From positions 1 through 64,000 of the forward strand of contig CAYHGX010000001.1 in NCBI GenBank assembly GCA_964356355.1: a stretch of DNA of 64,000 nt, in the 5' to 3' direction. The DNA is from CAYHGX01 sp964356355 (lineage in GTDB: Bacteria > Patescibacteriota > Gracilibacteria > UBA1369 > LOWO2-01-FULL-3). A program made the translations under genes and the position numbers. Positions 15,377 through 23,322 of the stretch are shown in pieces (within the stretch, counting starts at the first letter, position 1; each line of letters opens with the position of its first letter). The notes beneath the pieces were generated by a model that was not told the origin of the DNA, did no database searches, and saw only the letters and a list, made by a program, of their open reading frames with translations.

Positions 15377-16492
15377 ATGAAAAAAACTTCCCAAAAACAA
15401 ACTTCAAATGAGGACAGTGAGTCGTTGATTTTGCCAAATTTGCCTGGGTATTTTTTAGTTGCCTGTTTGTTACTTGCTTTAGGTGGATTGCTTTGGTTGC
15501 TGCAGCCTTTTTTGACAGTAATATGTGTGGCTGCTGTAATGGCTATTGCTTTTTATTCTCCATATAAGCGATTGGTTAAGTTTTTTGGTGGGCGAAAGAG
15601 TTTAGCTTCATTTGTGAGTTGTTTATTAGTGATTGTGATTATAGTTGTGCCTGTTGTTGTGTTTTCAATTTTGATGACTGGAGAAGCACTAGATACCTAT
15701 GACTCAGTTCAACAGAAGCTTGATTCTGGTGTTTTTGATAATTATTTGAAATGGGAAAATGGTGGGTTCTTTTTTGATTTAAAGGAGAAGGCTCAGCCAA
15801 TAATTAATTTGGATAATTTTGATGTAAAGAAAAACATTATCGATGTGGCTCAGTCGATGAGTTCTTATCTTGTTTCGCAGACTGCGACTTTTATTAAAAG
15901 TATTTCAAGTGTGTTTTTTAATTTTATTTTGATGCTTTTTGCGATGTTTTATTTCTTCCGTGATGGAGATGAAATTGTTAAGAAGATTGGATCTGTCAGT
16001 CCATTGCCTTCTAGTTATGAGGCTCAGTTGTTTGGGAAAATTGCGGCGATGGTAAGGGCGATAGTGGTTGGTGTGTTTTTGACTGCTTTTGCGCAGGGCT
16101 TTGTGGGAGGTGTTGGTTTTGCTATTGCTGGAATTTCCAGTCCAATTTTCTGGGGTGCTATAATGGCTTTCCTCTCTTTGGTTCCGATGATTGGGACTGC
16201 AATTATTTGGGTGCCTGCGGCTATTATTTTGGCTATTCTTGGTAGCTATGGTGCTGCAATTTTCATTTTTCTATGGGGCTTTATTTTAATAGGTACTGTG
16301 GATAATGTTATTCGTCCTTATTTGATTGGTGGAAAGGCTCATACCTATCCTTTGATGACTTTTTTTGTGATACTTGGTGGTGTTTATGTACTTGGGTTTA
16401 ATGGTGTATTTATTGGTCCTTTGGTTTTGATGTTGGTGATGTCTTTCTTGCATATTTATCAGGCTGAATATAATAAAGTTCTTAAAAAATAA
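15377..16492 (+). CDS. AI-2E family transporter (PerM-type membrane protein)
   Basis: About 371 residues from the ATG at 15377; codons further upstream do not look like family sequence. The protein has roughly eight hydrophobic spans: a pair at about 20-60, one at 75-100, a soluble stretch (SVQQKLDSGVFDNYLKWENG and beyond), then a cluster from 180 to the end. Family hallmarks include the SLVPMIGTAIIWVPAAI segment and the ending NVIRPYLIGGKAHTYPLMTFFVILGG, which carries the conserved PxLxG-like loop. The family includes the E. coli TqsA (AI-2 exporter) and PerM, and Na+/H+ antiporters in some bacteria. The substrate here is not predictable. It sits 5 bp before an SLH protein gene. Confidence 0.88.
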   Translation: MKKTSQKQTSNEDSESLILPNLPGYFLVACLLLALGGLLWLLQPFLTVICVAAVMAIAFYSPYKRLVKFFGGRKSLASFVSCLLVIVIIVVPVVVFSILMTGEALDTYDSVQQKLDSGVFDNYLKWENGGFFFDLKEKAQPIINLDNFDVKKNIIDVAQSMSSYLVSQTATFIKSISSVFFNFILMLFAMFYFFRDGDEIVKKIGSVSPLPSSYEAQLFGKIAAMVRAIVVGVFLTAFAQGFVGGVGFAIAGISSPIFWGAIMAFLSLVPMIGTAIIWVPAAIILAILGSYGAAIFIFLWGFILIGTVDNVIRPYLIGGKAHTYPLMTFFVILGGVYVLGFNGVFIGPLVLMLVMSFLHIYQAEYNKVLKK

Positions 16493-16497
16493 ATTTT

Positions 16498-17343
16498 ATG
16501 GCAAAAAAGGTAATAAAAAAAGCAGTGGTTAAAAAGGGTGTGGATGAGGTGGTGGATAAGAAGGAACAGCCTAAGATGAATCAACATATACCTTTTGTTG
16601 GAATGTTGGCTTTGGTAATTGGAGTTTCTGGGTATGCTGTTTTTTCTTCTTTCGCTTCAAATAATAGTTTTTTGAATTATGCCTTTACTGATATTTCTGA
16701 TTTGAGAATTAATAATGTTGCTATTGCTACAAAGGCTGGCGCTACTAATGGTCAGGAGAATCAAAAACCTAGCCCATTTTCTGATGTGAAATATGGTGAT
16801 CCGAATGCTAATGAAATTATTGCTTTATATTATGCGGGGGTTGTTAATGGATATGGCGATGGTACTTATAAGCCACAGAACAAGGTCAATCGTGCTGAAT
16901 TCATGAAGATGTTGGCGGAGGCGAGAGATGTGGATTATACGAAAATTGAATCTGGTCTTTTGGCTAATTGTTTCGGTGATGTAAAGGATGTTCCGGAACA
17001 TTGGTATGCACCTCCAGTTTGTGCTGGTAAATATTATGGGTGGGTAAATGGTTATCCGGATGGAACTTTTAAAGCTATACAGAATATAAATAAAGCTGAG
17101 GCATTGAAGATTACTTTGAATGCTTTTGGTCTTGATATTCCTGCAAATGGGTCTTTGGTTTCTAAGCCTTTTGTGGATGTTGAGATTGGTGCTGGGGCTC
17201 CTTGGTATGCTGGTGTTGCTCAGGCTTCAAAAAATGCGGGTTTAATATTGTTGGCAGGTAATTTTGATGCTGGTCATGAGCTTACGAGGGGTGAGATGGC
17301 ATCTATTATTTATAAGGCAATGTTAGCTAAGGCAGATCTTTAG
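16498..17343 (+). CDS. Membrane-anchored SLH-domain protein
   Basis: 281 residues: a basic Lys/Val-rich N-terminus (1-30), one hydrophobic signal anchor (HIPFVGMLALVIGVSGYAVF, about 30-50), a short linker, then three SLH motifs at about 95-145, 155-210 and 222-278. Each repeat keeps the SLH signature (FSDV, GYGDGTYKP, NRAEFMKML; then FGDV, GYPDGTFKA, NKAEALK; then FVDV, ELTRGEMASIIYK). SLH domains hold S-layer or outer-surface proteins to cell-wall polymers. The missing cargo domain suggests a structural anchor. It follows the AI-2E gene by 5 bp and converges with the next minus-strand gene, whose 3' ends overlap by 17 bp. Confidence 0.9.
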   Translation: MAKKVIKKAVVKKGVDEVVDKKEQPKMNQHIPFVGMLALVIGVSGYAVFSSFASNNSFLNYAFTDISDLRINNVAIATKAGATNGQENQKPSPFSDVKYGDPNANEIIALYYAGVVNGYGDGTYKPQNKVNRAEFMKMLAEARDVDYTKIESGLLANCFGDVKDVPEHWYAPPVCAGKYYGWVNGYPDGTFKAIQNINKAEALKITLNAFGLDIPANGSLVSKPFVDVEIGAGAPWYAGVAQASKNAGLILLAGNFDAGHELTRGEMASIIYKAMLAKADL

Positions 17344-18064
17344 CTTTTGTTTTTGTTAATATTAAAATTGCTGCGCTTAGGGTGATGGTGGTTGCGGCCA
17401 TTAATATTTCATTTGAGTGATTCTCTTTATTTGGGGTGTTGATGTTTTGAGTTTTTACTTCTAGGTTTTTTATGTCTGATATTGGTTTTGGGTTGATTGT
17501 GATTTTTCTTGTTGATGTTTTTTTTGTGGTTTTAGATTTTTTGATTGGATTACTTATTTCCCATTTGTTTGAATTTTTTTTGATTATTCCATCTTTCTTT
17601 ACTTCTTCGCTGTTAATGCAATTTAATGTTGGGATAAGAGCGGATAGTTCATCTAAATCTTTTTGTTCTGATTGAGCTATTTTGGAGTTTTGCCAACACA
17701 CATAGTCGGTTATTTGATTGTTTGTCGTGATGGTTAGTTGTTCTGTGGTGGCGGTGAGACCTTTTTCAGTTGTGTTTATTTCTAGAGTGTTTGGTGATTC
17801 TTTTGTCTCGTTTGATGCTGATTTGAAACGAATGATGATTTCTTTTTGAGTAGTAATTTGTGATGGTAAGATTTCCAATAGTGGTTTGTCTATATTGATT
17901 TGGATTGGTGATTCTGGGTGGAAGTTTATTTGAATTTTTATGTAGTCTTGGATGGGGTTGTTGAAGGATACTTCTGAAAATTCCATGGACGAAAGTGGGT
18001 TGGCACTTGCTGTTTGTGCTAAATAGATGAGCATGGTGATTATCTGTAGGTATGTTTTTCTCAT
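17327..18064 (-). CDS. Secreted protein with C-terminal membrane anchor, unknown function
   Basis: 245 residues. A signal peptide (MRKTYLQIITMLIYLAQTASA) precedes a beta-rich Ser/Asn/Thr stretch beginning NPLSSMEFSEVSFNNPIQDYIKIQI, which resembles the opening of lamin-tail-like domains. The only cysteines visible are in YVCWQNSK and TLNCINSE. Then come a Lys/Thr/Ser-rich linker and a single C-terminal hydrophobic segment (ILMAATTITLSAAILIL) closed by Lys residues, a sorting- or anchor-like ending without LPXTG. I do not recognise a catalytic site. The 3' end overlaps the SLH gene by 17 bp in convergent orientation. Lamin-tail domain assignment is tentative. Confidence 0.65.
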   Translation of the reverse strand: MRKTYLQIITMLIYLAQTASANPLSSMEFSEVSFNNPIQDYIKIQINFHPESPIQINIDKPLLEILPSQITTQKEIIIRFKSASNETKESPNTLEINTTEKGLTATTEQLTITTNNQITDYVCWQNSKIAQSEQKDLDELSALIPTLNCINSEEVKKDGIIKKNSNKWEISNPIKKSKTTKKTSTRKITINPKPISDIKNLEVKTQNINTPNKENHSNEILMAATTITLSAAILILTKTKAKDLP

Positions 18065-18129
18065 GTGGGAATGAAAGCAGGGAATTATTAAAAAAACTTA
18101 AATTCTATATTTTGTGGACGATGATTTTC

Positions 18130-18158
18130 TTGACAAAGGTATTAATGGGTGATTTAGT
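18130..18158 (+). promoter_or_regulatory. Promoter of the arg T-box operon
   Basis: TTGACA at 18130-18135, a 17-bp spacer and TTTAGT at 18153-18158 (four of six -10 matches). The transcript would begin near 18165, just before the T-box stem I. Confidence 0.6.
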
Positions 18159-18180
18159 GTGGTTACTTTGAAAATAAGTT

Positions 18181-18438
18181 TGATAAAGCCGATGTCGAGA
18201 AATAGTAGATTTCTCTTAGGTTAAAGCGAGTCGGGGTTGGTGTGAGCCCGGTAACCGAAGGAAATTGAACGCGTCTTGATGCCGAAAGGCAGGTGCGTAC
18301 ACAAAATGTACGACGGAAGTAGTCCGTAATCATACTACATCGTTTGTCTCCAAAGCTTTGGCTAAGGGTATGAGAACGAACTGAGGTTTCTGGAGTGATC
18401 TGGAGACGAATTGAGGTGGTACACGTGAGTTTATTGAG
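18181..18438 (+). ncRNA. T-box riboswitch leader with probable Arg (CGC) specifier
   Basis: The leader of argF folds like a T-box. Stem I has a lower helix (TCGAGA, 18195-18200, with TCTTGA, 18274-18279). Above it is an internal loop with AGTA (18204-18207) facing GAA (18267-18269), the loop-E arrangement of specifier loops. The triplet just after GAA is CGC (18270-18272), an arginine codon followed by a purine. The upper helix pairs ATTTC with GAAAT and GGTT with AACC, with a distal hairpin CGGG/CCCG. A TGCC-GAAA-GGCA hairpin follows. The T-box motif TTGAGGTGGTACACGTG is at 18411-18427, and its TGGT would pair with an ACCA-ended tRNA. The downstream terminator at 18439-18492 completes the switch. 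Uncharged tRNA-Arg should favour antitermination and expression of argFGH. Confidence 0.9.
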
Positions 18439-18492
18439 CTCCCGTCCTTGAATTCAAGCATTTGCTTGAAGGTAAGGATGGGAGTTTTTTTT
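18439..18492 (+). terminator. T-box-controlled intrinsic terminator
   Basis: An 11-bp stem (CTCCCGTCCTT, 18439-18449, with AAGGATGGGAG, 18474-18484, one G-T pair) with a self-complementary loop is followed by eight T residues. Its 5' arm overlaps what the antiterminator would use, as in other T-boxes. Confidence 0.9.
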
Positions 18493-18512
18493 GTTTATTT
18501 AATTTTAAAACC

Positions 18513-19454
18513 ATGAAGAAAAGTTTGACCCAAATAATGGATTTGCAGCCGAAAGAAATTTTGGCGCTGATGAACGATGCTTTTAAGTATAAGAAAAAGC
18601 TTAAGAATGGACTTCATAAGGAGAATGTTTTGAAGGGGAAAAGCGTTGCGATGATTTTTGAGAAACCTTCCTTGAGAACGAAAGTGGCTTTTGAAGTGGC
18701 CACTACTTACTTAGGAGGAACGCCAATTTTTCTTACGAGTGAGCAGATATTTTCAAGTGGAAATTATGAGAAGGGGAGGGAGTCTGTGACTGATATTGCA
18801 AAAAATTTGGAAAGATTTACTGATCTAATTTTGGCGAGAGTGTATTCGCATGAGACGATTCAGGCTCTGGAGGGGTCGTTGAGTAAACCATTGATTAATG
18901 CGCTTTGTGACGTGCATCATCCTACTCAGGCTTTGGCCGATTTGATGGCGATAATTTGGCATAAAAATAAATATCAGGGATTGAAGGTGGCTTTTATAGG
19001 TGATGGAAATAATGTGGCAACTTCTTTGATGCAGATCTGTGCGATCATGGGCATTAATTTTGCGATTGCGAGTCCGAAGGGCTATGAGGTTTTGGCTGCA
19101 GAAAAGGCGAAGGCTATGAAGGCGGCGAAGAAGAGTGGGGCGGTGATGGAGTTTGTGAGTGATCCGGTGAAGGCTGTAAAGGATGCGGATATCGTTTATA
19201 CCGATACCTTTGTTTCGATGGGTCAGGAGGAGGAGAAGGCTAAAAGGCTTAAGGCGTTTGAGGGGTATCAGGTGAATATGGAGTTGATGAAAAGGGCGAA
19301 GGTGGATGCTAATTTTATGCATTGTTTGCCGGCGCATAGAGGGGAAGAGGTAACGGATGAGGTAATGGATGCGCCGTTTTCTATTGTTTTTGATCAGGCT
19401 GAATGCCGCTTACACATAGCGAAGGCTCTTTTAACTTTTTATTTAAATTCTTAA
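18513..19454 (+). CDS. argF: Ornithine carbamoyltransferase
   Basis: 313 residues from the ATG at 18513, the first after the terminator; an in-frame TTG inside the terminator is unlikely. The enzyme joins ornithine and carbamoyl phosphate to citrulline. The carbamoyl-phosphate loop is FEKPSLRTKVAFEV (residues about 51-64), a known variant of STRT. HPTQALADL (about 133-141) and FMHCLPAHRGEE near the C-terminus supply the HPxQ and HCLP motifs. The ornithine loop reads DTFVSMG where most have DTWVSMG. SMG supports ornithine rather than N-acetylornithine as substrate. It is first in argF-argG-argH behind the T-box; the argG ATG comes 5 bp after its stop. Confidence 0.95.
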   Translation: MKKSLTQIMDLQPKEILALMNDAFKYKKKLKNGLHKENVLKGKSVAMIFEKPSLRTKVAFEVATTYLGGTPIFLTSEQIFSSGNYEKGRESVTDIAKNLERFTDLILARVYSHETIQALEGSLSKPLINALCDVHHPTQALADLMAIIWHKNKYQGLKVAFIGDGNNVATSLMQICAIMGINFAIASPKGYEVLAAEKAKAMKAAKKSGAVMEFVSDPVKAVKDADIVYTDTFVSMGQEEEKAKRLKAFEGYQVNMELMKRAKVDANFMHCLPAHRGEEVTDEVMDAPFSIVFDQAECRLHIAKALLTFYLNS

Positions 19455-19459
19455 AAACA

Positions 19460-20725
19460 ATGTTTATGAAAACTGAAAATCTGTATCAAAAAGTTTCTTC
19501 ATATGAAGCCAAAGTTGGCGAAGTGAAGAAGGTGGTGCTCTTGTATTCTGGAGGACTTGATACCTCTGTGATGTTGAAGTGGATTCAGGATGAATATTCC
19601 TGTGAGGTGATTGCACTTACTATTGATATTGGCCAGTTGGCTGATGATCTTGAGGCAATTAAGCAGAAAGCTGTTAATCTTGGTGCTATTGAGGCAATTG
19701 TAATTGATGCTAAGGCTGAGTTTGCTGAGAATTATATTGTCCCTGCGATTAAAGCAAATGCTTGTTATCAGGGAGATTATCATATGGCAACTTGTATTGG
19801 CAGGCCGTTACTTGCAAAGTTGGCGGTGGAGATTGCTGAGAAATATGGAGCAGATACTATTGCTCACGGATGTACAGGAAAGGGCAATGATCAGGTGAGA
19901 CTTGAGGCGGGAATTCTTACTTTGAATCCATCGATGAAAATTATTGCGCCGGTGAGAGAGTGGGGACTTGGTAGGGAGGAGGAGATTGCTTATGCTCATA
20001 AGAACAATATTCCGGTGCCTCATACTATCGATAAGCCATATTCTTACGATGATAATATGTGGGGGATTTCGGCTGAGGGTGGTGAAATTGAGGATCCTAC
20101 GAAGGTGCCGAAGTTGGACCAGATTTTGGCTTATTGCAAGCTTCCTGAGGAGGCAAAAGATGAGGCGGAAATGGTGGAGCTTGAATTTGAGAAGGGTGTG
20201 CCGGTGGCCTTGAATGGGGCCAAAATGGAGCTTGTGGATCTTATTTATAAGCTAAACGAGATTGGTGCTGCTCATGGGGTTGGTATAACTGTGCATATTG
20301 AGGATAGACTTGTGGGTTTGAAAATTAGAGATGTTTATGAGGCACCGGCAGCGCATATTTTGATCTCTGCTCATAAAGTTTTAGAGAAGAGTGTGTGCAC
20401 GAGAGAGGAAAATCAGCAGAAGGAAATTCTTGATCAGAAGTGGGCTTATTTATGTTATGGAGCGAAGTGGTATGAGCCGTTGATGAGTTCATTGAATGCT
20501 TTTACAAATTGCATGAATGATAAAGTTTCGGGCAAGGTGAAGGTTAAACTTTACAAGGGTGGAGTGAGTGTAATGGCTGTGGATTCGCCGAATTTGCTTG
20601 TGAAACAGCAGTTGGTGACTTTCATGAAATCATCAGAGTTTAATCAGAATGCGAGTCCGGGTTTTATTGAAATTTATTCTCTTGAGGCCAAGATCGCAAA
20701 TCAAGTAATCCAAAGTAATCAATAA
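19460..20725 (+). CDS. argG: Argininosuccinate synthase
   Basis: About 421 residues from ATG 19460 (a second ATG at 19466 is equally possible). It condenses citrulline with aspartate using ATP. The PP-loop is VLLYSGGLDTSVMLKW near residue 30. GDYHMATCIGRPLLAKLAVEIA and AHGCTGKGNDQVR carry the citrulline and aspartate contacts, and DNMWGISAEGGEIEDP is a further family block. The N-terminus has about 20 residues before the synthase core, longer than E. coli ArgG. The C-terminal helices (LYKGGVSVMAVDSPN) are intact, so the enzyme appears full length. It is second in the arg operon, between argF and argH, with short gaps on both sides. Confidence 0.96.
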   Translation: MFMKTENLYQKVSSYEAKVGEVKKVVLLYSGGLDTSVMLKWIQDEYSCEVIALTIDIGQLADDLEAIKQKAVNLGAIEAIVIDAKAEFAENYIVPAIKANACYQGDYHMATCIGRPLLAKLAVEIAEKYGADTIAHGCTGKGNDQVRLEAGILTLNPSMKIIAPVREWGLGREEEIAYAHKNNIPVPHTIDKPYSYDDNMWGISAEGGEIEDPTKVPKLDQILAYCKLPEEAKDEAEMVELEFEKGVPVALNGAKMELVDLIYKLNEIGAAHGVGITVHIEDRLVGLKIRDVYEAPAAHILISAHKVLEKSVCTREENQQKEILDQKWAYLCYGAKWYEPLMSSLNAFTNCMNDKVSGKVKVKLYKGGVSVMAVDSPNLLVKQQLVTFMKSSEFNQNASPGFIEIYSLEAKIANQVIQSNQ

Positions 20726-20729
20726 AGTT

Positions 20730-21950
20730 ATGTCACAAATTTGGAATACAACTGGGCAAAATCTGGAGCAGAAAATTCTAAAGTTTACTGCTGGAGATGA
20801 TAGGATTTTGGATCAGAAAATTTTTCTCCCGTACGATATAAAGGCATCGAAGGTTCATGCTGAAATGTTGTTTAATCTTGGTATTTTGACTCAGATAGAG
20901 TTTCAGCAACTTAGTCAGGGACTTGGTGATATTTTAGATCTTTGGGAAAATGGTGACTTTCAGATTGGTGAGGAGATGGAGGATTGTCATACGGCAATTG
21001 AGGCTTATTTGACTGAGAAGTTTGGTGAGGCTGGTGAAAAAATTCATACTGCTAGGTCGAGAAATGATCAGTCGTTAACCATGGTGAGGCTTTATATTCT
21101 GGATCAGTTGGAGCAAATTAACATGTTATTGGTTGATTTAAAAAGTACTTGGAATCTTTGGGCTTACAAACACGAGAAGGTGGTGATGCCTGGATATACT
21201 CATATGCAGAAGGCGATGCCAACAACTGTGGGTGAGTGGCAGGGGTCTTATGTTGCGGGGATTGAGGATTTGGCCTTTCTTTGTGAGGCTACAGTGGAAT
21301 TGTGTAATCAATCTCCGTTGGGCAGTGGAGCTGGATATGGTGTGCCGTTGAAAATTGATAGAAAATTTACGTCAGGGAAATTGGGCTTTGCTAAAGTGCA
21401 AAATACCTTGTATGCCCAGCTTTCTAGAAGTGTGTTGGAGCCGCAGGCGATGCAAGTTTGTGCTTTGATTAGCGGTATACTTGGTAGGTGGGCGAGTGAT
21501 TTGTTGCTCTTTACTACTGAAGAGTTTGCGTTTTTTTCTCTGCCTGCTGAGTTTTGTACTGGATCTAGTATTATGCCGCAGAAGAAAAATTATGACGTTT
21601 TGGAGTTGATGAGAGGTAAAGTTGCCACTGTTTTCTCTGCTAAGGCGGAGGTGGAACAGGTCATGCTGAAGCTGTTTTCGGGTTATCATAGAGATTCGCA
21701 GCTTATAAAGGAGCCGTTAGTTAGAACTTTTAAAACTGTGATTGAGTGTTTGGAGGTGGCGATTTTATTGGCACCTAATTTGCAGGTGAATAAAGAGAGG
21801 CTTGAGGCTGCTATGAGTGAGGAGATTTATGCAACTGAGAGGGTTTATCAATACGTGGAGCAGGGAATACCTTTTAGAAAGGCATATTCTTTAGTGAAGG
21901 AGGAAGTTTTAAATGAACGTAGTGAAAATCGGATCGATCTACGCCGCTGA
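20730..21950 (+). CDS. argH: Argininosuccinate lyase
   Basis: 406 residues, slightly shorter than the usual 450-470. It splits argininosuccinate to arginine and fumarate. Fumarase/aspartase superfamily motifs are clear: HTARSRNDQ near residue 110, the PGYTHMQKAMPTT histidine segment near 160, and the catalytic flexible loop GSSIMPQKKN near 280. The C-terminus stops early (ENRIDLRR), trimming the helices that end most family members, but all catalytic motifs are present. It starts 4 bp after argG and completes the three-step conversion of ornithine to arginine. No argB, argC, argD or carAB are in this window, so ornithine and carbamoyl phosphate come from elsewhere. Confidence 0.95.
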   Translation: MSQIWNTTGQNLEQKILKFTAGDDRILDQKIFLPYDIKASKVHAEMLFNLGILTQIEFQQLSQGLGDILDLWENGDFQIGEEMEDCHTAIEAYLTEKFGEAGEKIHTARSRNDQSLTMVRLYILDQLEQINMLLVDLKSTWNLWAYKHEKVVMPGYTHMQKAMPTTVGEWQGSYVAGIEDLAFLCEATVELCNQSPLGSGAGYGVPLKIDRKFTSGKLGFAKVQNTLYAQLSRSVLEPQAMQVCALISGILGRWASDLLLFTTEEFAFFSLPAEFCTGSSIMPQKKNYDVLELMRGKVATVFSAKAEVEQVMLKLFSGYHRDSQLIKEPLVRTFKTVIECLEVAILLAPNLQVNKERLEAAMSEEIYATERVYQYVEQGIPFRKAYSLVKEEVLNERSENRIDLRR

Positions 21951-22011
21951 GAGTTGAATTGCTTGGCGGTGTGATGGGCCTGTTTTTTTATTGCGTAATT
22001 TCAAAATTTAT

Positions 22012-23007
22012 ATGGAGATTGAAACTTTAAATAATGTTGTTTCTGAAGAGTCTATTGGGGAGAAACTTGTTGCGGATTTGTGCAGAATTCATCAGCCTAA
22101 TGTTGGTGAATATATGTGGAAGTTTGGGAAGAAGGTGTCTCCTGAGGACAAAGGGGTGGTGATAATCTTTGGATTGCATGGTGACGAGGTTGGGCCGGTA
22201 GAGGCGTTGAAGATTTTGTTGCCTCAAATAGCGGCAATTCAGAGTGAACTTAGAGGTGAAATTACTTTGATACTAGGAAGTCCGCAGGCGGTGAGGAAGG
22301 GTGAAAGGGGTGTGGAGGTTGATCCTAATAGGGTTTTTGGTAAGAGTGGCCTGACTGTTGATCATCAGAGGGTGGGGCAAATTCAGCAGGCTATTATTGA
22401 GGCGAATGCTGATGTGTTGATTGATTATCACTGTACGAGAAATAAATCTGAGCCATTTGTTTTTGTGCCAAAAGGATTTGGAAATCATGAGGATTTGCTT
22501 ACAAAGCAAATGGTGGCGGCGCATAAGTTAGGAGCAGTAGTGTTGGCTGATTGGTCTACTTATACTGATAGTGCGAATGAGGTTGATCATTGGTCAATTC
22601 AAGTGAGTGAGGGGGCCATGAAGGCCATTACTGTTGAGGCTGGGTGGTTGAAATGTGATGCAATTGAGGATCCAAATGGGCCCGTTCAGATTACTGTGAA
22701 AGGAGTTGTGAATGCGCTTGGGTGTTTGGGGATTTGTAATATTGGTCATTTGGAGGAGATTGAGGTGCTTGAGGGGGTTGATACTTGGGATATTTTTGAT
22801 GGAGTTTATTCTGGTAAGGGATTTAGGTGGAATGGCGTGGTTAGAAATTTCGGGAAATTTTTAAAGGGAGAGATTTATGCTTATCAGGATGGAATGCCCT
22901 TATGTGCTGAGGAGGATTTCGCAACGATGTTTGTAAAAAACAATGGAGATTTTAATCCAGATGATGAAAATCAGAGAGTAGCGTTGATGATGAGACATTG
23001 GCAATAG
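22012..23007 (+). CDS. Succinylglutamate desuccinylase/aspartoacylase-like zinc deacylase
   Basis: About 331 residues from the ATG at 22012 (a TTG at 21991 is possible). The protein is an M14-type AstE/AspA-like enzyme. The zinc-binding GLHGDEVGP motif (His and Glu ligands) is near residue 52, and the third ligand is the His in DYHCTRNKSEPFVF near 145. The catalytic Glu is likely in ITVEAGWL. Relatives remove N-succinyl or N-acetyl groups from Glu or Asp, or act on N-acyl amino acids. Lying directly after argH in the same direction, it might free ornithine, citrulline or glutamate from an N-acylated source, but that is inference. The gap of about 60 bp lacks a clear terminator, so it may be the operon's last gene. 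Confidence 0.8.
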   Translation: MEIETLNNVVSEESIGEKLVADLCRIHQPNVGEYMWKFGKKVSPEDKGVVIIFGLHGDEVGPVEALKILLPQIAAIQSELRGEITLILGSPQAVRKGERGVEVDPNRVFGKSGLTVDHQRVGQIQQAIIEANADVLIDYHCTRNKSEPFVFVPKGFGNHEDLLTKQMVAAHKLGAVVLADWSTYTDSANEVDHWSIQVSEGAMKAITVEAGWLKCDAIEDPNGPVQITVKGVVNALGCLGICNIGHLEEIEVLEGVDTWDIFDGVYSGKGFRWNGVVRNFGKFLKGEIYAYQDGMPLCAEEDFATMFVKNNGDFNPDDENQRVALMMRHWQ

Positions 23008-23322
23008 CTTGTTTTGGAATAATTACATGGTTTGGCAAGTCAAAATGGTCGCCTGATTAGGATGGGGGGAAGGTGTTTATCCTGTTGGGTGTCATTTTGC
23101 TTGTTGACGGGCCTTTGTTAGGAGGGTAGATTGTGTGTGAAATTTAGTTAGTTTTAGCTTGTTTTAAAGAATTTTTTGTACATTTTTAGATAAATTGTTT
23201 TCCACGCTTTGATACTCAAATTAAAGATAAAAAAAGTTTTAGATCGGGAAAAGTTGTGGTAGATGGCGTTAATATACAAAGATTCTTTTAGGCGGCTAGG
23301 GCTATGATTAACCCTATCCTTT
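23008..23322. other. 315-bp intergenic region upstream of rny
   Basis: No gene is recognised; ATG-started frames are under ten codons or so. The region is G/T-rich with short inverted repeats only (for example AGGG with CCCT near the rny start, at about 23298-23316). TATGAT around 23304 could be a -10 for rny but has no good -35. No terminator with a T-run is visible for the preceding gene. Confidence 0.4.
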
